Translations under genes and position numbers: made by a program
The notes under the pieces: generated by a model
Seen by the model: only the letters and a program-made list of their open reading frames with translations
Told to the model about the DNA's origin: nothing
Databases searched by the model: none
Assembly (NCBI GenBank): GCA_026392045.1
Contig: JAPLCU010000006.1
Coordinates: 1 to 52,548 of the forward strand
Direction: 5' to 3'
Source: Armatimonadota bacterium
Lineage (GTDB): Bacteria; Armatimonadota; UBA5829
DNA: 52,548 bases
In this document: one piece after another, positions 33,975 to 42,798 of the stretch
How positions within the stretch are numbered: the stretch's first letter is position 1
How the letters are laid out: the number at the start of each line of letters is the position of its first letter

Positions 33975-36185
33975 GTGAAAATCAGATTTATCGTAGTTAT
34001 AGGCATGGCGCTCGCTCTGGGAACAGGGCTTGCGGCTCAATCGGCGCAATGGGCGCCGGTTCCCGGTCATATCATGACCAAATGGGCTAAGCAGGTCAGC
34101 CCGAAAAATGCGCTGCCGGAATATCCCCGGATGCAGATGGTCCGCAAGGACTGGCTGAACCTCAATGGTCTCTGGGACCTGGCAATTACCAAGAAAGAGG
34201 CTGCGCGGCCTTCGGAGTTTGACAAACAGATTCTTGTTCCGTATCCGGTTGAATCGGCTCTCTCCGGTGTGGGACACATGATCCAACCCACTGAACGCAT
34301 CTGGTATAAGCGCACGGTAGATATTCCCAAGGCGTGGTCTGGAAAAAATGTGCTGCTCAACTTCGGCGCTGTGGATTGGGACTGCGTCGTATATGTAAAC
34401 GGCAAGGAGGTTGGCAAGCACACTGGCGGCTACAGCCCGTTTTCCATAGATATCACAGATGCTCTCAAAAAATCAGGCAGCCAGGAAATAGTCCTCTCCG
34501 TTTTTGACCCAACCGATGCAGGCCAGCCGCACGGCAAGCAGGTTCTTAACCCCGGCGGCATAATGTATACCGGCACCTCGGGAATCTGGCAGACTGTTTG
34601 GCTTGAGCCTGTCGTCAAGTCATATATTGCATCTTACACAGCCGTTCCCGACATTGATAAGAACGAGCTCAAGGTTAAAGTAAACTCTAATAAAGCATTC
34701 AACACGGCAAGCGTAAAAATCGACGCGCTCGATGGCAAGAAAGTAGTTTCCACCGCTTCAGGCAAGCCGGGCGAAGAAATTACGCTTAAAATCAAGAACC
34801 CCAAGCTCTGGTCACCCGACACACCTTTCTTGTATGACATGAAAATAACTCTAACCGACGGCAAGGCGTCTGACGCAATTACCAGCTACTTCGGTATGCG
34901 CAAGATTTCCATCCTGAAAGACGAAAACGGCATAAATCGTCTTGCGCTCAATAACAAAGTCCTCTTTCAATATGGTCCGCTCGACCAGGGATTCTGGCCG
35001 GATGGCATCTATACCGCCCCGACCGATGAAGCCCTGCGCTATGACATAGAAGCTATGAAAAAGCTCGGCTGCAACATGATGCGCAAGCATGTAAAGATCG
35101 AGCCTGACAGACTTTACTATTGGGCGGATAGGCTGGGCTTATTGGTATGGCAGGATATGCCCGCCGGTGGAAACCCGCCTGATATGCAAGCTAACTTCGA
35201 GCGCGAGCTCAATGAAATGATTACCTCGCTCGAAAGCCATCCCTGCATAATCATGTGGGTTGTTTTCAATGAGGGATGGGGACAGTATGATACCCCTCGG
35301 CTGGTTGATATGGTGAAAAAACGCGACCCGAGCCGCCTTGTAAACAATGCCAGCGGCTGGAGCGATATGAGGTGCGGCGATGTAATCGATATGCATAACT
35401 ACCCCGGCCCCGGCATGCCTGGCGTTGAGCCTAACCGTGTTGCAGTTTTGGGTGAATTTGGCGGCCTTGGCCGCCCGATCAAAGACCATGTATGGAAAGA
35501 CAGTGGCTCTTGGGGATATGTAAGCTTCGATGACGCCGCAAAAGCCACTGATGCCTATGTTAGCCTGCTCACCAGAATGCTTCCTCTTATAGGAAAGGGA
35601 CTCTGCGCTGCGGTCTATACCCAGACCTCGGATTGTGAAGTTGAGGTTAACGGCATGATGACCTATGACCGCGAGGTGATCAAGTTCGACCCAACTCGCT
35701 CAGCCGAAGCCGCCGCGAAGCTCTATGAGCCGCAGATTGCTCCAAAGATAATCGTCCCGAGCGCAGATCAGGGCGTATCGATTAAATGGCGATATACAAC
35801 AGAAAAATCTGCAGATAACTGGTTCGCAGCAAGCTTTGATGATTCATCCTGGAAAGAAGGCGAGGCTGGCTTCGGCACTATTTCCCGATGGGCGACCAAA
35901 TGGGAGACTAATGATATCTGGATTCGACGAACATTCGAACTCTCCAGCTTGCCTGCGAAGCCTGAGCTGAACATCTGCCACGATGAAGACGCTGAAGTCT
36001 ACATAAACGGCGAACTCGCCGCCACTCTGCCAGGCTACAACAGCAGCTACGAGTCTTTCCCGCTGAGCCCGGAAAAGGCAAAACTCCTGAAAATCGGCAA
36101 AAACACATTCGCCATCCATTGCACCCAGACTAACGGTGCGCAATACATAGACTGCGGTATATCGGAACCCGGCGAGAAGAAATAA
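33975..36185 (+). CDS. Glycoside hydrolase family 2 enzyme
   Basis: A GTG at 33975 with AAAGGA 8-9 nt upstream gives a 736-residue protein with signal peptide MKIRFIVVIGMALALGTGLA; the longer frame from 33915 lacks sense as a leader. Domains run in order: sugar-binding jelly roll (LNGLWDLAI, WYKRTVDIP, VNGKEVGKHTGGYSPFSIDI), an immunoglobulin-like domain, a TIM barrel, and a C-terminal carbohydrate-binding beta-sandwich (about 610-730). The acid/base is E433 in VVFNEGWGQ and the nucleophile is E494 in VLGEFGG. These are retaining exo-glycosidase residues; substrate may be a beta-galactoside, beta-mannoside or beta-glucuronide. Confidence 0.92.
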   Translation: MKIRFIVVIGMALALGTGLAAQSAQWAPVPGHIMTKWAKQVSPKNALPEYPRMQMVRKDWLNLNGLWDLAITKKEAARPSEFDKQILVPYPVESALSGVGHMIQPTERIWYKRTVDIPKAWSGKNVLLNFGAVDWDCVVYVNGKEVGKHTGGYSPFSIDITDALKKSGSQEIVLSVFDPTDAGQPHGKQVLNPGGIMYTGTSGIWQTVWLEPVVKSYIASYTAVPDIDKNELKVKVNSNKAFNTASVKIDALDGKKVVSTASGKPGEEITLKIKNPKLWSPDTPFLYDMKITLTDGKASDAITSYFGMRKISILKDENGINRLALNNKVLFQYGPLDQGFWPDGIYTAPTDEALRYDIEAMKKLGCNMMRKHVKIEPDRLYYWADRLGLLVWQDMPAGGNPPDMQANFERELNEMITSLESHPCIIMWVVFNEGWGQYDTPRLVDMVKKRDPSRLVNNASGWSDMRCGDVIDMHNYPGPGMPGVEPNRVAVLGEFGGLGRPIKDHVWKDSGSWGYVSFDDAAKATDAYVSLLTRMLPLIGKGLCAAVYTQTSDCEVEVNGMMTYDREVIKFDPTRSAEAAAKLYEPQIAPKIIVPSADQGVSIKWRYTTEKSADNWFAASFDDSSWKEGEAGFGTISRWATKWETNDIWIRRTFELSSLPAKPELNICHDEDAEVYINGELAATLPGYNSSYESFPLSPEKAKLLKIGKNTFAIHCTQTNGAQYIDCGISEPGEKK

Positions 36186-36210
36186 CGATCATCTCCAACT
36201 AAACCCATCA

Positions 36211-36249
36211 GAGCCTGCGCATAGATAGAACGTGCGCAGGCTCTTTTTT
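36211..36249 (+). terminator. Strong rho-independent terminator after GH2
   Basis: A perfect 10-bp stem (GAGCCTGCGC / GCGCAGGCTC) with a 13-nt loop is followed by TTTTTT. It lies 26 bp after the GH2 stop. Confidence 0.92.
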
Positions 36250-36267
36250 GGTCCTTTGGTGTCGGTG

Positions 36268-36312
36268 TTTCGGGATTTGAATGGAGCCGCAGGCGGAATG
36301 GAAATCCCGAAA
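36268..36312. repeat. 45-nt hairpin repeat, copy 2
   Basis: The arms TTTCGGGATTT and AAATCCCGAAA pair over 11 bp. Inner sequence GGAGCCGCAGGCGGAA is close to copy 1 at 29457-29501. It again lies between convergent genes, 13 bp from the stop of the metallopeptidase. Confidence 0.75.
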
Positions 36313-36324
36313 CATTCCAACTAT

Positions 36325-38058
36325 TTATCTTGAGAGCTGCGGGCTGAGCCACATGCCCCAGTCCCAGGTTCGTCCATCTCCGGCGTCTTCGACTATAAGC
36401 TCCATCTTATTCACTCCGGTGAGGTCCAATGTGATGTGGCGCTCTTTCTGGTCGGTGACTTTATCTGAGCGATAGAGTTCTTTGCCGTCGCCGTTCACCA
36501 CAAAAATCACCGAACCCTTTGAGCGAGCGATTAAGCCGACGTATACATCCAGCTTCTTCCACTTGCCGCCGAGGTTGAATGTGGTATTTGCCGGGGCGTG
36601 GGTGCCGAGGCCTTTTTTATGAGACCGCTCGTATGAGCGCAGCGGGAAACTGGCTTCATTGTAGTTGCGGCAGGGGCCGCCGTAGCCAACTTTGACCGAG
36701 TCCCATTTGAGGTCGCTGAGCCAAATCGTGGTAACATCCGATGACACATCAGCAGGCGTCTGTGTGGGCTCGATGCGCGGATCGGTATAGCAGCGTTCCA
36801 CATCGGCGATTTCTTCTTTGGTGAAAATAGACCAGGCATCGCGCTTGGAAAAGAACGAGAGCCTGTCGAAAAACGTCTTGAACTTGCCCCAGCGGTTTTC
36901 ATAGTCTTCAGGGTTCGGCCCAGGCAGGCCGGGAATAGGCTTGTTGAGATATGAGCGATAGGTCTGCTTAATCGGCTCCCATCCGACCTGATCGATAAAC
37001 GGGATAAGCTTATAGATTACATAGGCAGGGTCGGGAACGCCTGCCTGCGCGCCGCGTAGCTCCCATCTATACCGAACATCCTTGCCCTGGTGAGGGCCCT
37101 TGTCTTCACCGATGACAAAATTGCATTTCTCGCAGGCGTAATAGAACATAAGCTCAGAAAAGTGCATATCATAGGCCGCGCCTCTGATGTCGAAATTGTG
37201 CGCTAGCTCGTGGAGATAGATTTCGGCGCAGTAGTCAGGCTGCCGCCAATACGTTTTCATCCATTCCTGGTCGGCGATCCAGAGCAGAGGGTTGCCGCTC
37301 CACCCCATAGCCTCGATCCCCCATAGTTTTGGTGCATAAGCGGAAGATTTTTCTTTGCCGGGTTCGTGGCCGGTGAGGTCTTTATATGCCTCGTAGAGCC
37401 TGTCGGCGTTTTTGAGGCGCTGTATAACGCCTTCGCGGGTTGCGGTTGCAATTTCGTCTTTCCAGAGATTGAGAACCATGTGCTTGGACTCGAACTTTTC
37501 GGTATCCGGATTCGGTTTGACCATTAGATTATCAAAGTAGGCTTTGCCGACCATGTTGTTGCGGCCGAACTTGCAGTAGATGGTCGCTTTGCCGTCCGGG
37601 CCTGTGGCGAAATCTATTGCGAATTTCGTCCAGCCGAATGTTCCAGTGGACGTGGGGCTCTTTTTCAGCCGCATGGTGTCGCAAAGCCACATGCTGGTGG
37701 CAAGGCTGGGGCCGGTCTCTTTTGCATTCTGATCCGGAATCGCCAGCTTTATTTCATTGCCTTTGATATAGCCCGTAAAGAGATACGCTTTGTATGGCTC
37801 AAGTTGAACATCCTGCTCCCAAGTAATACCCTCTTCCTTGGATGGCGCAGTTACGGTTATGCTCAGGCAGCCGGAGTTTTTGATGCCCGCGTTAGGTTCC
37901 CAGGCAGCTTGCGCGCCCGTGCAAGCGTTGACTGTCCAAGAGTCAGGGAGATTGTTGGCGCCTTTGTTCAGATCGCCGTTTGCAAGGCCTTTTGCGGATA
38001 AAGCGCTAGATGCTAAGGCAAGGAGCGCTAGAGCCGGCATGATTATTGTTACTTTCAT
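36325..38058 (-). CDS. Secreted NPCBM-bearing zinc metallopeptidase
   Basis: The protein has 577 residues with a signal peptide (LALLALASSALSA). Residues 23-182 look like a CBM4/9-type beta-sandwich. The centre carries HELAH at 283-287 (YLHELAHNFDIRG) with a possible third zinc ligand E302 (HFSELMFYY). Residues about 446-577 are an NPCBM domain (WLSDLKWDSVKVGYGG, GLGTHAP, GKWKKLDVYVGL, VNGDGKELY). NPCBM proteins bind galactose-type glycans, so this may cleave glycosylated proteins as M60-type O-glycopeptidases do; that is inference. It is the last gene of the ABC transporter operon, 17 bp after the cytochrome gene, with SD GAGG 7 nt before ATG. Confidence 0.75.
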   Translation of the reverse strand: MKVTIIMPALALLALASSALSAKGLANGDLNKGANNLPDSWTVNACTGAQAAWEPNAGIKNSGCLSITVTAPSKEEGITWEQDVQLEPYKAYLFTGYIKGNEIKLAIPDQNAKETGPSLATSMWLCDTMRLKKSPTSTGTFGWTKFAIDFATGPDGKATIYCKFGRNNMVGKAYFDNLMVKPNPDTEKFESKHMVLNLWKDEIATATREGVIQRLKNADRLYEAYKDLTGHEPGKEKSSAYAPKLWGIEAMGWSGNPLLWIADQEWMKTYWRQPDYCAEIYLHELAHNFDIRGAAYDMHFSELMFYYACEKCNFVIGEDKGPHQGKDVRYRWELRGAQAGVPDPAYVIYKLIPFIDQVGWEPIKQTYRSYLNKPIPGLPGPNPEDYENRWGKFKTFFDRLSFFSKRDAWSIFTKEEIADVERCYTDPRIEPTQTPADVSSDVTTIWLSDLKWDSVKVGYGGPCRNYNEASFPLRSYERSHKKGLGTHAPANTTFNLGGKWKKLDVYVGLIARSKGSVIFVVNGDGKELYRSDKVTDQKERHITLDLTGVNKMELIVEDAGDGRTWDWGMWLSPQLSR

Positions 38059-38075
38059 TCTTTTACCTCAATTTA

Positions 38076-40535
38076 TTATTTTGTTGCCCATTCGGTCCCA
38101 AGCGGATTCTTGGGGTCACAATCTATCTCAGGCCACACAATTTCGCCTTTGCGCTGTTCGTCTATTTTGATGTAAGCGCCGAGCTCGTTTGCGTTGCAAT
38201 CCAGCCAGAGGGTGATTCGGCGGAACTGGTCTGGAGTGAGGCTGACGCCGTAGTGCGATTTATCCAGATACTTGAGCAGCTTTGAAGCCATAGCTCCGAA
38301 CTTACCGGGCACGGTGCGTGAGCCGCTTGCAGTGATGTCGCCATTAGAGTAGCTTTCAAGCCAGAATGGATAGTGGAAAGCATACTTTTCCAGACTCTTA
38401 TAGGCCATGTCCGGCCCTTTGCCCTCTTTAGTATGGCATGAAGCGCATTTGATGTCAAAGACGGGCTTTACCAGCCGATAGAAATTGAATGGGATTGCGC
38501 CATCGCTGACCTCGGGTTCGATGTCTGATGGCGCTCTGCGGATGGCTAGGGGAACGCTCAACTGAGGCCGTGGGGCTGTGTTTCGGGATTCGTGGCAGCC
38601 GACGCAGTTGAGCTTTTCGCCTGGGTGTACGTATGTGGTCGAACGCATCGAGCGCACCGCCAGCCCCCGCTCATCCAATAACTGAAAATACAAAAGCTTG
38701 CCGACAGGGGCCTTGAAATTAACGCTGCCGTCTTTTTCTATGGGCACGATTCCAAGCAGGATTCGAGCGAGGCTTTCGGTGCCATAGCCCATCCTTGGCG
38801 CGTTTATGATCGGCGTGAGCTGCGGAAGTATTTGAATGACGCGCAGCCATTTAGCAGTCATGCCTTTGGGGTACGGCATATCCCCTTCATATACATTCAT
38901 CACGCTGATTGTGGCTTTGGGAGCCTTAGCGCTCGCCCGCTCGCCCTGGTAGGTAGCCACGGGAATCACAGGCGGCTTCGGCCTCGCTTTGAGTGGGATT
39001 GGATGGATTATGCGATCTACTTTTACAGGCAATGCATCTTTCGGGCAGATAAGCTCTTTATTGCCGAAGCGATCCAGCAATATGATATCGCCGCGATAGC
39101 TGCAGAGGTAAAAATCTTCGCTCAGGGGCCATGCGGCGCCATAGTCGCCACCCGTATCCGGCCAGTAGTTTTGACCGGTGGTAATGCCTTTGACCTGGCT
39201 CATTTTGCCATCGTCGGGGATGGATGTATCAATCATCACCAGTTGGCCAAATGAATGCACGTGGTGCCCGGAAGCTGTGGCGATATATTTATTGGAATTG
39301 GGAATCGCGCGTATGTTCCACTCGCCGTTGGGGCGCATGCCCCGTCCATCGGTCTTATCTTTGTCTTCAAATGAAAGTGGGAGCGGATAATTGCCGTGCG
39401 GCGAACGTGCGTCGCGGCCGTCAGGAAAACACGTCCAAAGGTGATGGGCGATGCAGTCGTCGCGGTCTATATAGTCCCAGCGGGTGAAAATGATTTTGCC
39501 GTCGCGGTCAACGCTGGGGTTCCATTCGTTGGTCTCATGGTAGCTCAATGTAATAATATCCGAGCCGTCGTCTTTCATCCCATATAGAGAATAGGTCATA
39601 AGCGGGCGACCGTGACAGCGGCCGTAGCCGCCTCGGCGGTCTGTCAGAAACACCAAACGCCCGCTGGGCAGCCAACAGGGGTCGAAATCATTGTGGCCGC
39701 TGTCTGTGATGCCCAGTTGACCCTGGTTAGCGGTTCCATCGGTGAGCTGGGTGAGGTTCGAGCCGTCAATATTTACCGTAAAGATATGGTAAGCTTTGTC
39801 TTCGATGTTGTTCCACGCAAATGCGATGCGTTTGCCATCGAAATCAAGGTCAGGACGCAGGAATGCTCCGCCAAGAAGGCTTTTACCTTGAAAACGGCCA
39901 TTTTTTACGATGGATTTCTCCAGCACATTGGTTATAGTCGGAGAGGTCTTGAAGTTGCGAATAATAAAAAGCCCGCCGCCCGCTCTCGCGTTCCAGCCGA
40001 CATATTGATCGACCATATGATTATCGCCGCCGGGCCTTATGTATCCCATGCAGAGTAAATTATCGAATTTCAACAGTGGATTCGAGAAAGAAATTTGCCG
40101 CGTGATGGTGCGCAGCTCCATATAGAGCTCTTTCATTTTTGAGCCATTGTCAACCAATCTGCTCTCTTCTTCCCTCAAAATAGCTATGCGGTTAACTTTA
40201 TCTTCAAGCGGCCGCAGATCACCGATGCCCGGTTGTGTCTTAAGATTAGCCAGCAATGCTCTGGTGCGGCGAAGCTGGGTATCGAGAGGGGTTTTATCAG
40301 TCGTCAGCAAAAGGAAATGTTCATCAAACACATTAGAATTCGAACCCGGCTGGGATCTTTCTCCGCCCTGCATCTGCTCAAACTCGGATTCCCATAGGGT
40401 ATTGATGGAAGGTTCGAATGCTGATTGAGTCGACTGGGCAATAGCAGCTTGGTGCGCACGTTCGTAGTTTGTGCTCAACGATATTCCTACTGCCAGTAAA
40501 CAAATTGATGTGAGTGTAATGATTGCTTTCTTCAA
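38076..40535 (-). CDS. Secreted c-type cytochrome with TolB-like propeller (hydrazine-synthase-alpha-like)
   Basis: The 819-residue protein has an N-terminal signal or anchor (IITLTSICLLAVGISLS), a beta-propeller with TolB/WD40-type repeats (FTVNIDGSNLTQLTDG, FDPCWLPSGRLVFLTDRRGG, WNPSVDRDGKIIFTRWD) and two haem c sites, CVGCH (644-648) and CASCH (697-701). The layout matches the hydrazine synthase alpha-middle-domain family, which outside anammox bacteria has no proven role. Here it is probably a periplasmic redox or sugar-linked protein. The start is TTG; an AAAGGA SD lies rather far, about 15 nt. It sits 9 bp after the ABC permease and 17 bp before the metallopeptidase. Confidence 0.8.
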   Translation of the reverse strand: MKKAIITLTSICLLAVGISLSTNYERAHQAAIAQSTQSAFEPSINTLWESEFEQMQGGERSQPGSNSNVFDEHFLLLTTDKTPLDTQLRRTRALLANLKTQPGIGDLRPLEDKVNRIAILREEESRLVDNGSKMKELYMELRTITRQISFSNPLLKFDNLLCMGYIRPGGDNHMVDQYVGWNARAGGGLFIIRNFKTSPTITNVLEKSIVKNGRFQGKSLLGGAFLRPDLDFDGKRIAFAWNNIEDKAYHIFTVNIDGSNLTQLTDGTANQGQLGITDSGHNDFDPCWLPSGRLVFLTDRRGGYGRCHGRPLMTYSLYGMKDDGSDIITLSYHETNEWNPSVDRDGKIIFTRWDYIDRDDCIAHHLWTCFPDGRDARSPHGNYPLPLSFEDKDKTDGRGMRPNGEWNIRAIPNSNKYIATASGHHVHSFGQLVMIDTSIPDDGKMSQVKGITTGQNYWPDTGGDYGAAWPLSEDFYLCSYRGDIILLDRFGNKELICPKDALPVKVDRIIHPIPLKARPKPPVIPVATYQGERASAKAPKATISVMNVYEGDMPYPKGMTAKWLRVIQILPQLTPIINAPRMGYGTESLARILLGIVPIEKDGSVNFKAPVGKLLYFQLLDERGLAVRSMRSTTYVHPGEKLNCVGCHESRNTAPRPQLSVPLAIRRAPSDIEPEVSDGAIPFNFYRLVKPVFDIKCASCHTKEGKGPDMAYKSLEKYAFHYPFWLESYSNGDITASGSRTVPGKFGAMASKLLKYLDKSHYGVSLTPDQFRRITLWLDCNANELGAYIKIDEQRKGEIVWPEIDCDPKNPLGTEWATK

Positions 40536-40544
40536 TATGTTTAA

Positions 40545-41417
40545 CTATCCTTTCGAGCCAGTTGTCGCAATGCCCTGTATGAATGTCTTCTGCGCGAAGA
40601 AGAATAATATGATAATCGGAATCGTGAATATGCAAGCTCCCGCCATCAGCTTTGCCCATTCGGTGCCGTGGCTTGCCAAAAACTGCTGCAGACCGTAGGC
40701 GAGGGTGTATTTGGTTGGGTCGTTGATGTAAATTAACGGCCCGAAGAAATCATTCCATGTTCCCAGAAATTGAAACAGGGCGCAGGTCGCGAGTGCGGGT
40801 TTGGCCAACGGGAGCATCACCTGGCGGAATATTCGCCACTCGCTGGCGCCATCGATTCTGGCGGCCTCCGAAAGCTCCTCGGGAATTGTAGCAAAGAATT
40901 GCTTCAATAGGAATATGTAGAACGCGTTGCCGCAGAAAGCGGGCACAATCAGCGGCAGGAAAGTGCCATACCACCCCAGCCATCTAAACAGCGCGAACGC
41001 GGGAATCATCGTGACCGCTCCCGGCAGGCACATCGTAGCGAGCATCAGATAAAAAAGTGAGTCACGTCCCTTGAAGCGAATTCGTGCGAACCCATAAGCC
41101 ACAACCGCGCTCGAAATAACCGCGCCGATCACCGAAAAGAAGCACAAAAACAGCGTATTTCTAAGGTAAACCGCAAAAGGAACCGTTTCGAGCGCCTTGG
41201 GGTAATTGTCCCACTTAACGGGGTTTGGCAGCAGGTTCTTCGCGCTGAATGCCACAGCCGATTCTCCACTTTTCATAGCTATCTGCGATGGAGCCTTGAG
41301 AGAAGTGGAAACCATCCAGATTAGAGGCATTATGAATGGTAAACACAGCATAATCAGCGCCGCATGCACTCCCAGCCTCTGATATTTGCCAAGCCCGGAG
41401 GGAGATTTAGTTGACAT
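40545..41417 (-). CDS. Sugar ABC transporter permease, MalG type
   Basis: The 290-residue protein has six hydrophobic helices and the EAA loop EELSEAARIDGASEWRIF that contacts the ATPase, followed by the MalG-typical LPLAKPALATCALFQFLGTWNDFFGPLIYI. It is the second membrane half of a carbohydrate importer (CUT1 family). It overlaps the solute-binding protein gene by 11 bp, so translation is coupled. Confidence 0.95.
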   Translation of the reverse strand: MSTKSPSGLGKYQRLGVHAALIMLCLPFIMPLIWMVSTSLKAPSQIAMKSGESAVAFSAKNLLPNPVKWDNYPKALETVPFAVYLRNTLFLCFFSVIGAVISSAVVAYGFARIRFKGRDSLFYLMLATMCLPGAVTMIPAFALFRWLGWYGTFLPLIVPAFCGNAFYIFLLKQFFATIPEELSEAARIDGASEWRIFRQVMLPLAKPALATCALFQFLGTWNDFFGPLIYINDPTKYTLAYGLQQFLASHGTEWAKLMAGACIFTIPIIILFFFAQKTFIQGIATTGSKG

Positions 41418-42798
41418 CGTAACGATACTCCTTTCTCCGGGCCTGCTCAGCCGCTATGTCGTGCTCAAGCGTCTTCAGCGCTTGCTCGGGTGTGAGCGAA
41501 CCGCGAGTCGCAAAATCGTCCGTGCGCCCTATACGGTCCACAAGAAATATCTGATAGGAGACTGGCGGGCTTGGCTCCAGGTTTTCGCTTGGCATGAGAT
41601 CAAGAAATGTCTTGAACTGCGGATTCTCGCGCACGTATTTCTGGTAAGCAGGGGCATTTGCCACTTTGGCGTTGATCGGCATCCATCCTCCCCAAGTGTA
41701 AAACTTCGCCGCGCGCTCGGGTTTTTCAATACCGGACCAAAACTTAATGAACTCCCACGCGCCACGCGCCTGCTTTGCGCCCCTGGGAATCACCAGGAAG
41801 TTGCCGTCCGCGAACCCCGCCGCGCTTTTTCCACCCGTAGGCGGAGGCACGGGAGCGGTTCCGTATTCAAAATCCCAAGGCCCTCCATTCTTCTTTGTAT
41901 CTTCAGCAAGCTTTCTGATCTCTTCGACGCGCCACTGACCGTCGAGAGCGATAGAATAGAAATCTTTGATGAACGGCCAATCTCCCGAGCCGTTAGACGA
42001 AGAGAGCAATCCGGATTCAAACCTCACCACGTTGTTGTAGCCAATCTTTTTACGCGCATCTACAAGAAATGTGAGGGCTCTCAGGTTTTGCGGGGAGTTG
42101 AGCGTGAGCTTATTTGATTTGAAATCATAGAACCCGCCGTCGAATATCGGCGCGTATTCGGCAAGCCACCCCGGCAGGAAGCCCATGCGCACAAGATTTC
42201 CACGCTTATCGTATCTATTGAGCTTATCACCCCACTTCATCAGTTCTTCCAGTGTTTTGGGGAATTTATTTGGATCCAGCCCAGCTTCACGCAGATGCTT
42301 GGGGTTATAATAAAGCGCCCACACATTCGTGCCGGTGGTGACGCCGTAGAGCTTGCCTTTATATATGCCGATTTTCTTGGCAACCGGGTAAGCAGTATTT
42401 TGGAATTCTTTCCATTCGGCTGGGGTCATCATCTCATCGAGCGGCGTGAGGAGTTTTTTATCTGCCCAGCTTGGAATTACAGGGTTCCACTGGGCCATCA
42501 AATCAGGCGGATTTCCGCCTGACACAGCCAGCAGAAACTTAGTATCCGCTGCCGAGCTTGGCACCGATAGCGGGACAACTTCGTATTTGGTCTGGTTGCG
42601 GTTGTATTCCTGGGCGATATTGTCTACAACACTCGCCCATTCGCCCGTCCACATGTGCCAGAATCTGACCTCGATGCGCTTGGGATAATGCCGAGTTTGC
42701 GGCGCAGGCAGCATAAATATAAGCGCAATGCCGGTAATTAGCAGTATTGCTGCGATTATCGCCGCGATTTTCTTCCACGGGCTGCTTTTAGTTTCCAT
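41407..42798 (-). CDS. Sugar ABC transporter substrate-binding protein
   Basis: This 463-residue family-1 solute-binding protein has VRFWHMWTGEW, LLAVSGGNPPDLMAQWNP, YGVTTGTNVWALYYNPKHL and GAWEFIKFWSG, typical of CUT1 oligosaccharide or glycerol-phosphate binders. The N-terminus has a basic stretch then a hydrophobic helix (IAAIIAAILLITGIALIFML), but no lipobox cysteine. It may stay anchored by the uncleaved helix. The order permease, binding protein, permease with overlaps on both sides is uncommon; usually the binding protein comes first. Ligand is unknown. Confidence 0.92.
   Translation of the reverse strand: METKSSPWKKIAAIIAAILLITGIALIFMLPAPQTRHYPKRIEVRFWHMWTGEWASVVDNIAQEYNRNQTKYEVVPLSVPSSAADTKFLLAVSGGNPPDLMAQWNPVIPSWADKKLLTPLDEMMTPAEWKEFQNTAYPVAKKIGIYKGKLYGVTTGTNVWALYYNPKHLREAGLDPNKFPKTLEELMKWGDKLNRYDKRGNLVRMGFLPGWLAEYAPIFDGGFYDFKSNKLTLNSPQNLRALTFLVDARKKIGYNNVVRFESGLLSSSNGSGDWPFIKDFYSIALDGQWRVEEIRKLAEDTKKNGGPWDFEYGTAPVPPPTGGKSAAGFADGNFLVIPRGAKQARGAWEFIKFWSGIEKPERAAKFYTWGGWMPINAKVANAPAYQKYVRENPQFKTFLDLMPSENLEPSPPVSYQIFLVDRIGRTDDFATRGSLTPEQALKTLEHDIAAEQARRKEYRYDVN

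Noticed and set aside
38076-40535. Evidence for anammox (hydrazine synthase)
   Set aside because: Only an alpha-middle-domain-like protein is present, in a sugar operon, without the other hydrazine synthase subunits. The family is widespread outside anammox bacteria.
41386-42117. A 243-residue plus-strand frame
   Set aside because: It is antisense to the ABC binding-protein gene and has no motif.
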